A DNA stretch of 8,988 bases. It comes from an uncultured Eggerthellaceae bacterium. Lineage in GTDB: Bacteria; Actinomycetota; Coriobacteriia; Coriobacteriales; Eggerthellaceae. The position numbers and the translations under genes were made by a program. Within the stretch, counting starts at the first letter, position 1; the number at the start of each line of letters is the position of its first letter. The stretch is taken from positions 1 to 8,988 of the forward strand of contig CAJUFC010000086.1 of assembly GCA_910585565.1 (NCBI GenBank), written 5' to 3'. Below, piece after piece: positions 1-7,487 of the stretch. A model generated the notes under the pieces. The model saw nothing but the letters and a program-made list of their open reading frames with translations, did not search any database and was not told where the DNA came from.

Positions 1-437
1 AGCCCCGCCGCGAACAGCACGATGGTCACCTTCGCGAACTCGCCTGGCTGCAGCTGGATGCCGACCTTGATCCACGAGGTGGCACCCATGGTAGTGACGC
101 CGATGACCGGCAGGTGCGGCGACAAGATCAAGATCACGCTGACGACGAGCATTACCAGGTAGAGGTCTGCCAGCTTGCGGTAGTCGAACGCCCACAAGAC
201 GACCATCGCCACCAGGCCCATGGCCACGCCTTGCAGCTGCCGGCTGAAGCTGTAGTCAGGGTCGGCGTCGGTGGCCGACCAGCACACGAGCAGCCCATAG
301 CAGATAAGCGCGATGACGACGATCGCGAAGGGCAGGTACACCACCTGGGCGAACTTCGACTTCGGCTTCTGCGAGTACTGCGCCGCATGCGAGGCGTGGC
401 GCGGGTTGACGACGCTGTCGATCTGAGGCAATGGCAT
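1..437 (-). CDS. rodA: RodA, SEDS-family peptidoglycan glycosyltransferase (N-terminal 145 residues, cut by window edge)
   Basis: RodA polymerises lipid II into glycan strands for lateral-wall growth, working in the membrane with PBP2. Translating from the ATG at 437 gives an uninterrupted frame to the window edge. A hydrophilic cytoplasmic tail of about 30 residues is followed by hydrophobic segments at about 33-53, 69-84 and 91-108. The SEDS signature follows at about 118-138 (GATSWIKVG, then QLQPGEFAKV), matching the G-x-x-x-W ... QPSE-x-AK pattern of RodA/FtsW. PGE instead of PSE is, as I recall, common in actinobacterial members. The catalytic Asp loop and later helices lie outside the window. 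An AGGAG ribosome site at 448-452 lies 10 bases before the ATG, and the gene starts 28 bases after the PBP2 stop, so it is probably in the same operon. FtsW is the alternative, but the adjacency to mreBCD-PBP2 favours RodA. Confidence 0.9.
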   Translation of the reverse strand, partial: MPLPQIDSVVNPRHASHAAQYSQKPKSKFAQVVYLPFAIVVIALICYGLLVCWSATDADPDYSFSRQLQGVAMGLVAMVVLWAFDYRKLADLYLVMLVVSVILILSPHLPVIGVTTMGATSWIKVGIQLQPGEFAKVTIVLFAAG

Positions 438-465
438 AGGCAAGCGACTCCTGTGTGGCTTGGGC

Positions 466-2646
466 CTAGTCCTGGCGCCCCGAGTTGCCCGTGAACTCGA
501 TGGCCACGGACCTGCCCGACGACCCCTCGACATAGCCGAGGCCAGCCCCGGGCGGCAAGTCGTTGTTGAGCAGCTCGTCCAGCACCGCAGCCACGATGGG
601 GCCGGCCACGTCCGAGCCGCCGCCACCCTGCTCGACGATGCACACGACCGCGTACTTGGGGTCGTTGAACGGCGCATAGGCCGCAAACCACGCGTCGTCC
701 TTCTTGTCCGTGTGCTCGGCCGTGCCCGACTTGGCAGCAGCATCGATGCCCGCATCCACGTACATCTTCTCGAGATCAGGATGGCTCGACAGCATGTCGT
801 GCAGCGAATCGCGCACGTACGCCAGGTGATACTCGTTCACGACCGGCTCGGCCACCACCTCGGGCTGGACCGTCAGCACCACTTCGCCCTTGCTGTTGCG
901 CACCTCCTTGAGCAGGTGCGGCTTCATGATCTTGCCCGTCGCGATGCCGCCATAGGCGCAGGCCAGCTGCAACGGCGTCACGAGCACGTCTCCCTGGCCG
1001 ATGATCATGTTGGAATAGTCGCCACCGCGCCACACGGCCTCAGACGGCACGTTGCGCCAGTGCTCCGCCTTCCACTCGGGCGTAGGGATGCGCCCGGCAG
1101 ACTCCCCTGCCAAGTCGACGCCCGTCGTCGAGCCGAAGCGGTACAGCTCGAGGTATTCCTGCAGCGCCGTCTGAGACAGCTCGCCTGTCCCCTCAGGGCC
1201 GTGGTCAAAGAACGCCTTGGCTATCTCGTAGAAGACGACGTCGCACGAATGCACGATGCCGCCATGCAGGTCGAGCGTGCCGTGCCCATAGTTGTCCCAG
1301 CACTTCTGGATGTCGCCCGAGCCGAAGCCGTCCCACGAGCCTGTGCAGTTCCACACGCTGTCATAGCCCGCGTATCCATAGTGCAGCCCCGCCATCGACG
1401 TGAACGCCTTGAAGGTCGAGGCCGGGGCGTACTGCCCATTGATGGCACGGTTCACGAACGGGGAATGCGACTCCTCGGTGTTGTAGAGGTCCCAGATCTC
1501 CTGCGGTATGCCGCCGGTGAGGTACGACGGGTCAAAGGTGGGATAGCTGGACATGACGATGATGCTGCCGTCGGTGACGTCGATGGCGACGACGCAGGCA
1601 GAAACGCCCTTGCCCGTGCCGATGACGCCGTCCTCGGGAGCCACGGTGCTCGCCAGCAGCTTGTCGGTGACGTACTGCGCGTGGGCGTCTATCGTGAGGA
1701 ACAGATCCGACCCGCGCGAGGGCGCCGTCTCGCTTACGACGTTGACGATGTTGCCGGAGGCGTCCACCATCATCCGGCGCGTTCCCTTGTCGCCTGCCAG
1801 CAGGCGGTCGTAGTGCAGCTCAAGGCCGCTTTTGCCAATGACGTCAGTGGACTCGATGTCGCGCCCCTGCGCCTCGGCGGCGGCCGCCAGGTCCTCGTCG
1901 GTCGTGGAGCCGGTGTAGCCCAGCGCATGGGACGCAAGCGCGCCGAAGGGGTACTCGCGCATGGAGCGCTCCTCGACGGAGATGCCGGGAAACGCCGCGG
2001 CATGCTCCGAGATGAACGCCACGTCGCGCAGCGTCGCCTCGCTCGTCACGATGCGCTGGCTCTGGGCGCCGAACGACTCGTCGCGCACCTTCTGCTTGAG
2101 CACGCCCGTCGGAATGCCAAGCACCGCCGAGAGCCGCTTGAGCAGCCCTGGGTCGTTCGCCACGTCGGCGTCAGCGAGCACCGTTTGGCACATGCGGTTC
2201 TTGACGAGCTCGATCTCGTTGCGGTCGTAGATGCGCCCGCGCGAGGCGGGCAGCGAAATGCTCGTGTATAGGTTGCTCTCGGCCTCGCTGGCGTAGCTGT
2301 CGCTGCGCACGAGCTGCATCTGCCAGAGCTTGGCCCCGATCATCGTGAATATGCCAGCGATGAGGACGCCCATGGCGGCAAAGCGGCCGCCCAGGCGGTC
2401 TGCCGGCTTGATGAGCGCCTCTTTGGACGTCTTGACGCGCACGTCCCCGTGGGAGTCATCCCCCACCTCGACGACGGAGGCCGGCCCCGCGGGCGCGCTG
2501 CCGATGCCGACCGCCTCGATATGCTCGACGTTGTCGTCATGCAGGACGCTGGCATCTGAGGTGCGCTTGCGCACGACATAGACGAGCAGCGCCACGCACG
2601 CTATGACGGCAACGGTCACGATCGCTGCGATGATGGCTTCGAGCAT
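466..2646 (-). CDS. mrdA: Penicillin-binding protein 2, elongasome transpeptidase
   Basis: This class B PBP cross-links peptidoglycan during cell elongation, with its catalytic domain outside the membrane. The product has 726 residues. A second hydrophobic segment (about 88-108) precedes the class B signature PASRGRIYDRN (133-143), a dimerisation/pedestal region (about 145-310) and the transpeptidase domain (about 315-695). All three active-site motifs are intact: STFK with nucleophile S410, SCD at 467-469, and KSGT at 639-642. A GQG sits at 550-552. Unusually, there is another membrane-like segment at residues 1-25 followed by RKR, then an acidic linker of about 60 residues before the normal anchor. 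The length is therefore above the roughly 600-650 usual for PBP2. The gene lies 10 bases after the mreD stop. Its ribosome site is weak (only AGG-like bases upstream), which suggests translation coupled to mreD. The position before rodA supports PBP2 over a division PBP3/FtsI. Confidence 0.95.
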   Translation of the reverse strand: MLEAIIAAIVTVAVIACVALLVYVVRKRTSDASVLHDDNVEHIEAVGIGSAPAGPASVVEVGDDSHGDVRVKTSKEALIKPADRLGGRFAAMGVLIAGIFTMIGAKLWQMQLVRSDSYASEAESNLYTSISLPASRGRIYDRNEIELVKNRMCQTVLADADVANDPGLLKRLSAVLGIPTGVLKQKVRDESFGAQSQRIVTSEATLRDVAFISEHAAAFPGISVEERSMREYPFGALASHALGYTGSTTDEDLAAAAEAQGRDIESTDVIGKSGLELHYDRLLAGDKGTRRMMVDASGNIVNVVSETAPSRGSDLFLTIDAHAQYVTDKLLASTVAPEDGVIGTGKGVSACVVAIDVTDGSIIVMSSYPTFDPSYLTGGIPQEIWDLYNTEESHSPFVNRAINGQYAPASTFKAFTSMAGLHYGYAGYDSVWNCTGSWDGFGSGDIQKCWDNYGHGTLDLHGGIVHSCDVVFYEIAKAFFDHGPEGTGELSQTALQEYLELYRFGSTTGVDLAGESAGRIPTPEWKAEHWRNVPSEAVWRGGDYSNMIIGQGDVLVTPLQLACAYGGIATGKIMKPHLLKEVRNSKGEVVLTVQPEVVAEPVVNEYHLAYVRDSLHDMLSSHPDLEKMYVDAGIDAAAKSGTAEHTDKKDDAWFAAYAPFNDPKYAVVCIVEQGGGGSDVAGPIVAAVLDELLNNDLPPGAGLGYVEGSSGRSVAIEFTGNSGRQD

Positions 2647-2656
2647 GAGGCAGAAC

Positions 2657-3190
2657 CTAGCCTATCTTGGTGTCGAGTATCGTCATCTCGTTGGGACGCT
2701 TGTCGCGGAAGACGAACCTCTGAACGAGCAGGTAGATAATCACAGCCAAAACGATATCATAGGCCGCGCACGGCAAGGCCACGCTCACGAGCGATTCCAG
2801 CAAACCGACATCCAACGCGAACGCCGTCATCAAAAGGGCGTAGGCCACCTCGAACACGAGGCAGACGCCAACAACGATGACAATGGGGATGAAGATGGTC
2901 TCGTTGTCGAAGATGCGCTGCAGCACCGAGGCGACGAACGTAGCCGCCACGCAGACGAAGGCCATAGAGCCCACTGGGCCTGACCCCACCAGGTCATAGG
3001 CGATCCCCAACAAGAAGGGCAAGACGTAGCCGACGTGCCGCGCATTGGCAACGGCAAGCGCGATGACCCAGCACAAGACGAAGTTGGGCATCGCGTTCAG
3101 TATCTGGATGTTGGGCGCAACGGCGACCTGCAACAGCACGGCGACGACCGAGCCGACCACCTGCACCACGCGAACGGCAAAGGGCGACAT
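2657..3190 (-). CDS. mreD: MreD, rod-shape-determining membrane protein
   Basis: MreD is a small integral membrane protein that associates with MreC and MreB and is needed for the elongation complex. The 177-residue product is strongly hydrophobic, with about six probable membrane segments (near 9-25, 35-50, 55-68, 75-92, 99-122 and 132-160) and a charged C-terminus (FRDKRPNE). The motif GIAYDLVGSGPVGSMAF (62-78) matches the conserved G-x-x-x-D-x-x-x-x-x-P-x-G loop of MreD. I chose the ATG at 3190 over the in-frame ATG at 3241. It follows the mreC stop by one base (TGA-c-ATG) and has an AAGGTGAG ribosome site 8 bases upstream inside the end of mreC. The longer form would only add a hydrophilic tail of 17 residues overlapping mreC. 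Family sequence conservation is low, so the call rests on topology, this motif and gene order. Confidence 0.9.
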   Translation of the reverse strand: MSPFAVRVVQVVGSVVAVLLQVAVAPNIQILNAMPNFVLCWVIALAVANARHVGYVLPFLLGIAYDLVGSGPVGSMAFVCVAATFVASVLQRIFDNETIFIPIVIVVGVCLVFEVAYALLMTAFALDVGLLESLVSVALPCAAYDIVLAVIIYLLVQRFVFRDKRPNEMTILDTKIG

Positions 3191-3191
3191 G

Positions 3192-4160
3192 TCACTCACC
3201 TTCCCCGCTCGGCTGCGATGTGTTGGAGGCGATTGCCGCATCAGACGCCGGCGGCACAGCCGTCGCGCCAGCAGAAGACGACACGAGCGCGCCTTCCGGC
3301 ACCACGACGTCGTCCACGTTCGCCTCAGACGCGCTGAAGACCACCATGATCTCCTCCAGCGAAGATATCTGCTCGTTTTGCGCGACGACGATCTTGCGGG
3401 CGTCGTCGCCAGTCTGTCCCTCCACGCGCACGACCGTCCCGATGAGAAGCCCTTTGGTGTAGCTGCCGCCCAGGCCGCTCGTCAAGACGACGTCCCCGAT
3501 GCTGACGCTCACGTCCGCATCGATGTTCTCGAGGAACAAGATGCCTTGCAGCGACCCGCGCACGATGCCTTCGGCACGGCTGGACTGGATGATGGCCGAC
3601 ACCCCCGACTGCACGTCAGTGATGAGGCGCACGGTGGAAGACCCGCTTGCGACGGACACCACCTGGCCGACGACGCCGCTTGGCCCCAGCACCGTAAGCC
3701 CCAGCTCGACCCCGTCAGCCGAGCCCACATCCACGGTGATCGTCTGGTTCCACGCATCCGTCGAGCGCCCGATGACGCGCCCGGTAACACCCCTGATATC
3801 GTATGTCTGCTTCATGTTCAGCAGGCCCTGCAGCCGCTCGGCCTCGAGCCGATATTCCTCGGTCTGCGTCACCAGCTCGGTCAGCTCCTTGTTCTGCTGC
3901 CGCAGCTCCGAGAGCGTCGTGGCGTCAGCCATGGCGTCCCCCAACCCCGTCGATATGCGATCGACGGCCGCGCCGCCCGTGGCCCCCACGAGCTTGAAGG
4001 GCGAGACGATGGCGTTCACCTGCGCCTGAACGAGATGGAGCGCCCCGCGGGGCCCCTCGCTCACATACAGCGTCATCAGCAACAGCGAGGCGATGAGGAA
4101 CACCACCAAAAGGATGCCGGAGAGCCGGGAATTCCCGCTGTCCTTGAAGTTGAGGGCCAT
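3192..4160 (-). CDS. mreC: MreC, rod-shape-determining scaffold protein
   Basis: MreC is a bitopic protein that assembles outside the membrane and links MreB/MreD to PBP2, promoting its activation. The 322 residues read as a short cytoplasmic N-terminus, one membrane segment (about 14-32), an extracytoplasmic helical/coiled-coil stretch (about 80-116, with ELRQQNKELTELVTQTEE) and the paired beta-domain region (about 120-275). That region contains the family-typical runs GRVIGRS, WNQTITVDVGSADGV, GPSGVVGQVV and LITDVQSGVSAI. A tail of about 45 residues rich in Ser, Ala and Pro follows and is probably disordered. The gene starts 20 bases after the mreB stop. The best ribosome site, AAGGA at 4174-4178, is 13 bases from the ATG, longer than optimal. 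The stop is separated from mreD by one base. Confidence 0.94.
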   Translation of the reverse strand: MALNFKDSGNSRLSGILLVVFLIASLLLMTLYVSEGPRGALHLVQAQVNAIVSPFKLVGATGGAAVDRISTGLGDAMADATTLSELRQQNKELTELVTQTEEYRLEAERLQGLLNMKQTYDIRGVTGRVIGRSTDAWNQTITVDVGSADGVELGLTVLGPSGVVGQVVSVASGSSTVRLITDVQSGVSAIIQSSRAEGIVRGSLQGILFLENIDADVSVSIGDVVLTSGLGGSYTKGLLIGTVVRVEGQTGDDARKIVVAQNEQISSLEEIMVVFSASEANVDDVVVPEGALVSSSAGATAVPPASDAAIASNTSQPSGEGE

Positions 4161-4180
4161 GAGAAGGCAGCAGTCCTTGG

Positions 4181-5236
4181 CTATTTGGAGTGCATGAGCG
4201 TCTGCTTGAGGGCCGTCGGCGTCTCGAGCACCTTAAGGCAGCCCGACACGACGTTGGTCAGGGCAGACTCGCTGACCCACACGGGAATCTCCAGCTCGTT
4301 GGTGAGATAGCGGTCGAGCCCCGAGAGCAAGCCGCCGCCGCCTGTGAGCAGGATGCCGTTTTGGATGATGTCCGAGGCCAGGTCGGGGTTGGTCGTCTTG
4401 AACGTCTCCTTGATGTGCACCACCATCTCCTCGATGGGCATCTGAAGGGCCGCCCTCACGTCCTCTGACTGGATCGTGACCTCTTTGGGCTGCTCGGTGT
4501 AGACGTCCTGGCCCGAGATGATCATGTCGCGCTCGCGCCCGTCCTCGAAGGGCAGAACCGATCCGATCTTGATCTTGATGACCTCGGCCATGCGCTCGCC
4601 GATCTTGATGCCCAAAAGGTCGCGCAGGTGCAATGCGATCGCCTCGTCAAGGCGGTTGCCCGCCAGGCGCAGGCTGGACGACGACACGATGCCGCCGAGC
4701 GAGATGACGGCTACCTCGGTGGTGCCGCCGCCGATGTCGACGACCATGGAGCCTGTCGGCTCGGTCACCGGCAGGTCGGCTCCCATGGCAGCAGCCATGG
4801 GCTCTTCGATGAGGTAGGCCTGGCGTGCGCCCGCCTGAATGGACGCCTCGAACACCGCGCGCTTCTCCACCGAGGTGGCACCGCACGGGATGCAGATGAC
4901 GATTCTCGGCTTGGCCTGCCAGGGATACTTGCGCTCGGAGGCCTTGTTGATGAACGCCGAGAGCATCGCCTCGGTCACGTCGTAGTCGGCGATGACGCCG
5001 TCTTTCAGCGGATGCTCCGCCGTAAACGCGTCAGGCGTGTGGTTGATCATGTTCTTGGCCTCGTGACCCACGGCCAGAACGCGGTTGGTGCTCTTCTCTA
5101 TCGCAACGACAGAGGGCTCGTTGATGACGATGCCCTCGCCCGTGATGGCGACCAGCGTATTTGCAGTACCGAGGTCGATTGCCATGTCCGGCGACATGGA
5201 CGAGCCGATCCCGGAGAATCTGTCCCAAAACGACAT
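4181..5236 (-). CDS. mreB: MreB, actin-like rod-shape protein
   Basis: MreB forms ATP-dependent filaments on the inner face of the membrane and orients the peptidoglycan elongation machinery. The product is 351 residues, the normal family length. Actin-fold motifs are in order: phosphate-1 loop DLGTANT (21-27), the catalytic-Glu region LIEEPMAAAMGA (142-153), phosphate-2 loop VVDIGGGTTE (165-174), GERMAEVIKIKIG (213-225) and the adenosine motif ILLTGGGGLLSGL (295-307). The start MSFWDRFSG carries bulky aromatic residues that could serve as a membrane-binding helix. Small departures from textbook MreB are IPCG (116-119) where VPSG is usual and SLRLAGNRLDEAI (188-200) where RVAGDELDEAI is usual. 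The ATG has a GGAGAA ribosome site 8 bases upstream. It is the first gene of the cluster, preceded by a likely promoter at 5284-5292. Confidence 0.96.
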   Translation of the reverse strand: MSFWDRFSGIGSSMSPDMAIDLGTANTLVAITGEGIVINEPSVVAIEKSTNRVLAVGHEAKNMINHTPDAFTAEHPLKDGVIADYDVTEAMLSAFINKASERKYPWQAKPRIVICIPCGATSVEKRAVFEASIQAGARQAYLIEEPMAAAMGADLPVTEPTGSMVVDIGGGTTEVAVISLGGIVSSSSLRLAGNRLDEAIALHLRDLLGIKIGERMAEVIKIKIGSVLPFEDGRERDMIISGQDVYTEQPKEVTIQSEDVRAALQMPIEEMVVHIKETFKTTNPDLASDIIQNGILLTGGGGLLSGLDRYLTNELEIPVWVSESALTNVVSGCLKVLETPTALKQTLMHSK

Positions 5237-5283
5237 CTAAAGCGTTCTCCATATATAGCAGCGTGTTTGCAGTCGTGGAGAAA

Positions 5284-5292
5284 ATTCTATCA
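5284..5292 (-). promoter_or_regulatory. Extended -10 promoter for the mreBCD-mrdA-rodA operon (predicted)
   Basis: Reading the minus strand, TGATAGAAT matches the extended -10 consensus TGnTATAAT with one mismatch. It lies in an AT-rich patch that stands out from the GC-rich surroundings. Transcription would begin near 5277 and leave a leader of about 40 bases before the mreB ATG. No good -35 hexamer is visible at 17 bases, as expected when an extended -10 compensates. This is inference from motif and position only. Confidence 0.55.
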
Positions 5293-5314
5293 CATTCCCT
5301 CTTTCCCCCGCATG

Positions 5315-5357
5315 CAGCTGCCCTTCCCGCATCCATCGCCGCCGGGAAGGGCAGCTG
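5315..5357. terminator. Strong stem-loop between the oxidoreductase gene and mreB, probable terminator
   Basis: CAGCTGCCCTTCCCG at 5315-5329 is perfectly complementary to CGGGAAGGGCAGCTG at 5343-5357, giving a 15-bp stem with a 13-base loop. It lies about 80 bases past the oxidoreductase stop (5438) and just upstream of the predicted mreB promoter, where a terminator is expected. No T-run follows on either strand, so it is not a classical Rho-independent terminator. A weaker GC-rich inverted repeat lies in the roughly 80 bases between stop and stem. A protein-binding site for mreB control cannot be excluded. Confidence 0.6.
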
Positions 5358-5437
5358 ATTCAAGCCTGGGCGCCACCACGTCACGCGAGTCAGCGCCGTA
5401 CCCACGCCACCTCGCGCGGGATGCGCGCAGGCGTCCC

Positions 5438-7387
5438 CTAGACGTCAAGCGCCGCGTGGTATGCCTCATAGACCGCCAAGGTGATGTTTGCCGGGCGCAG
5501 GGCATCACCAACGATGCGCACGAACGGGGCGCCGTCGCGCAGCGCATCCACCACCGAGCTGCGTGAGCGCTGCCCGATGGCACTGACGACGGCCTGGCAC
5601 GGCACGACCAGCTCCTCGCCGTCGCTCGTCCGCACGTGCACGCCCGCGCCGTCGATGCCCTGCGCGCTCGCGCCGCACAGCACCTCGACGTCCTCGCCTG
5701 CCAGCTCGTCGAGCAGGATCGGCCGATGTCGGATGTTGGCGTCAGGTGCCAGCTCGTCGCGCATCTCGATCAAGTGCACCGCATGCCCCGTGCGCGCCAG
5801 GTGCAGCGCGCATTCGCAGCCGGTGAGGCCGCCACCGATGACAGCCACCTCCGGGCCCACCTCGGCGCCATCGAGATACAGCTCATCGATAGAGACCACC
5901 CGCGCATCCGCGCTCACGGGAAATGGCAGCGGGATAGGCTCAGACCCAACAGCAACGATGAGCGCATCGGGCCGGAAGGCTTCGCAGAACCCAGCGTCGA
6001 CGGGCTGGTTCAGCATGACGTGCACGCCAGCGCGCTCCACAAGCCGCGCATACGTCTTTCCAAGCTCGTACATATCATGCTTGAAGGGCAGCGCGGCCTC
6101 GGTGCGCAGGATGCCGCCGAGTTCGGAGGTCTCCTCGCAGAGCGTCACGTCGTGCCCGCGCAGAGCTGCGGTGTGCGCCGCCTTCATGCCGGCGATGCCC
6201 CCTCCGGCCACCAACACGCGCTTGCGCCTGAGCGCCGGCGCCATCGTCAGCCCCTCGAATTCGCGCCCGATGAGCGGGTTCACGGCGCACCGACGCGTCT
6301 GCGTCACCGGACGCTCGGCCATGCACGCAAAGCAGCGCAGGCACTTCACCACCTCGTCGCCCCGGTTCGCCATCACCTTGTTCGGCAGCTCAGGATCGGC
6401 CAGAAGCGCCCGCGCCATAGCTATGCCATCGGCCTGGCCGCTGGTGATGATCTCCTCCATCTGAGCCGGGTCGGATAGGCCGCCGATGGCGATGACCGGC
6501 ACGCTCACATGCTGCTTGATCTTGGCCGCCAGGTGCACGTTCACGCCATGCGCGCGGAACATCGACGGATGGGTGATGGAGAACCCGAACTGATACGAGC
6601 CGGCAGACACATGCAGGATGTCGATGCAGTCCTCCAGCGCACACGCGATGCGCACGCCCTCCTCCACGTCGTATCCGCCCTCAAACAGCTCAGAGCCGCT
6701 GATGCGCAGCTCGATTGGGAAGCGCGGCCCCACCTTGGCGCGGATGGCCTCGAGGATGCGCCGCGCGAAGCGCGTGCGCCCCTCCAGCGTGCCGCCATAT
6801 TCGTCGTCGCGATGGTTGAACCACGGCGACAGAAACTGGTTGATGAGCCAGCCGTGACCCGCATGCACCATGCACATTTGGAACCCGGCTCGCTGGGCGA
6901 GCGCCGCTGCGTTCGCATAGGCCTCCACGATGTCGTCGATCTGGGCATGGGTCAGCGCCCGCACAGGGATGCCATCCGGGCGCATCCCGTCAGAGGGCCC
7001 GTATTGGCACAGCTCGCCCTTTTTCTTCTTGTCGACCATGTAGGTGCCGGCGTACTGGCCTGAGTGGGACAGCTCGATGGACGCGACGGCGCCGTGGCGC
7101 TTGATGGCATCGGCGACATAGGCGAACGCGCCCAGCTGCCCAGGCGTCGACAGCGACAGGTGCAACATCTGCGAGCCGTCCGTCTCCGGGTGCACCACCA
7201 GCTCGCTCACCGTGACGCTGGCGGCCCCTCCCCGGGCGCGCGCCTCGTAGAAGCCCTGCGTCCGCGGACCCGGCGTGCCTTCGGCGGTGATGTCGGTCGC
7301 CCCCATGGGGGCCGAGCACATGCGATTGCGGAAGGTGAGCGGCCCTACGCGCAGCGGAGCACACAAGTTCGGGTAGTCGCGCTTCAT
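5438..7387 (-). CDS. FMN/FAD/4Fe-4S enoate reductase-type oxidoreductase (FadH/BaiCD-like)
   Basis: This is a multidomain NAD(P)H-dependent flavoenzyme of the old-yellow-enzyme / 2,4-dienoyl-CoA reductase family, expected to reduce an activated C=C bond in the cytoplasm. Of 649 residues, about 1-345 form the FMN TIM barrel, with conserved HAGHGWLINQFLSPWFNHRDDEYGG-type residues at 175-199, RISGSE at 228-233 and a C-terminal phosphate-binding GIAMARALLADPEL (321-334). C349, C352, C355 and C367 (C-x2-C-x2-C-x11-C) fit a 4Fe-4S cluster. Residues about 388-649 are the disulfide-reductase-like part, with a first dinucleotide motif VAGGGIAGM (393-401, FAD) and a second VIGGGLTGCE (517-526, NAD(P)H). 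W180 occupies the place of the Tyr in the HGxxGYL motif of many members. There is no signal peptide. A strong AAGGAGG site lies 6 bases from the ATG. Hairpins flank the gene, so it appears monocistronic. The substrate cannot be told from the sequence: dienoyl-CoA, enoates, bile-acid intermediates and plant phenolics are all handled by relatives. Confidence 0.88.
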   Translation of the reverse strand: MKRDYPNLCAPLRVGPLTFRNRMCSAPMGATDITAEGTPGPRTQGFYEARARGGAASVTVSELVVHPETDGSQMLHLSLSTPGQLGAFAYVADAIKRHGAVASIELSHSGQYAGTYMVDKKKKGELCQYGPSDGMRPDGIPVRALTHAQIDDIVEAYANAAALAQRAGFQMCMVHAGHGWLINQFLSPWFNHRDDEYGGTLEGRTRFARRILEAIRAKVGPRFPIELRISGSELFEGGYDVEEGVRIACALEDCIDILHVSAGSYQFGFSITHPSMFRAHGVNVHLAAKIKQHVSVPVIAIGGLSDPAQMEEIITSGQADGIAMARALLADPELPNKVMANRGDEVVKCLRCFACMAERPVTQTRRCAVNPLIGREFEGLTMAPALRRKRVLVAGGGIAGMKAAHTAALRGHDVTLCEETSELGGILRTEAALPFKHDMYELGKTYARLVERAGVHVMLNQPVDAGFCEAFRPDALIVAVGSEPIPLPFPVSADARVVSIDELYLDGAEVGPEVAVIGGGLTGCECALHLARTGHAVHLIEMRDELAPDANIRHRPILLDELAGEDVEVLCGASAQGIDGAGVHVRTSDGEELVVPCQAVVSAIGQRSRSSVVDALRDGAPFVRIVGDALRPANITLAVYEAYHAALDV

Positions 7388-7393
7388 GAAACG

Positions 7394-7400
7394 CCTCCTT
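7394..7400 (-). promoter_or_regulatory. Strong ribosome binding site of the oxidoreductase gene
   Basis: The minus strand reads AAGGAGG, a full match to the anti-Shine-Dalgarno complement, 6 bases before the ATG at 7387. This fixes the start and is the strongest ribosome site in the window, suggesting efficient translation when the gene is transcribed. Confidence 0.85.
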
Positions 7401-7410
7401 GACGTCGTGC

Positions 7411-7431
7411 GGCATGACGCCGCCCCATGCC
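7411..7431. repeat. Small inverted repeat upstream of the oxidoreductase gene (possible operator)
   Basis: GGCATG (7411-7416) and CATGCC (7426-7431) form perfect 6-base arms around a 9-base spacer, 10 bases upstream of the ribosome site. The size and spacing would suit a dimeric regulator or a small leader hairpin. No convincing -35/-10 pair is visible in the 7400-7487 gap, so the relation to the promoter is unknown. A repeat this short could be chance in GC-rich DNA. Confidence 0.3.
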
Positions 7432-7487
7432 CTTCGAGCCCTCACGCACAAGCCACACCACTGGGGGCCTATGAGGGCCACATGCAA

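Noticed and set aside
152..691. 179-codon minus-strand frame overlapping rodA and the end of the PBP2 gene
   Set aside because: It is out of frame with both genes, is Arg/Ser/Cys-rich and resembles no protein family. The rodA frame from 437 explains the region.
460..2271. 603-codon open frame on the plus strand opposite the PBP2 gene
   Set aside because: Its translation is rich in Arg, His, Val and Ala with no recognisable domain, and it lies antisense to an intact PBP2 with all catalytic motifs. Long antisense frames are expected in GC-rich DNA.
3191..3241. Upstream in-frame ATG at 3241 extending MreD by 17 residues
   Set aside because: The extension is hydrophilic and overlaps the mreC end by about 50 bases. 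The ATG at 3190 has a properly spaced ribosome site and starts directly before the first membrane segment.
3045..4310. 421-codon open frame on the plus strand opposite mreC and parts of mreD and mreB
   Set aside because: It has a low-complexity Arg/His/Asp-rich product, is antisense to three well-supported genes, and lacks any family signature. It is treated as a shadow frame.
5240..5255. TATATA on the minus strand close to the mreB start as a -10 box
   Set aside because: It sits directly next to the ribosome site, leaving no room for a leader with a usable Shine-Dalgarno sequence. The element at 5284-5292 fits better.
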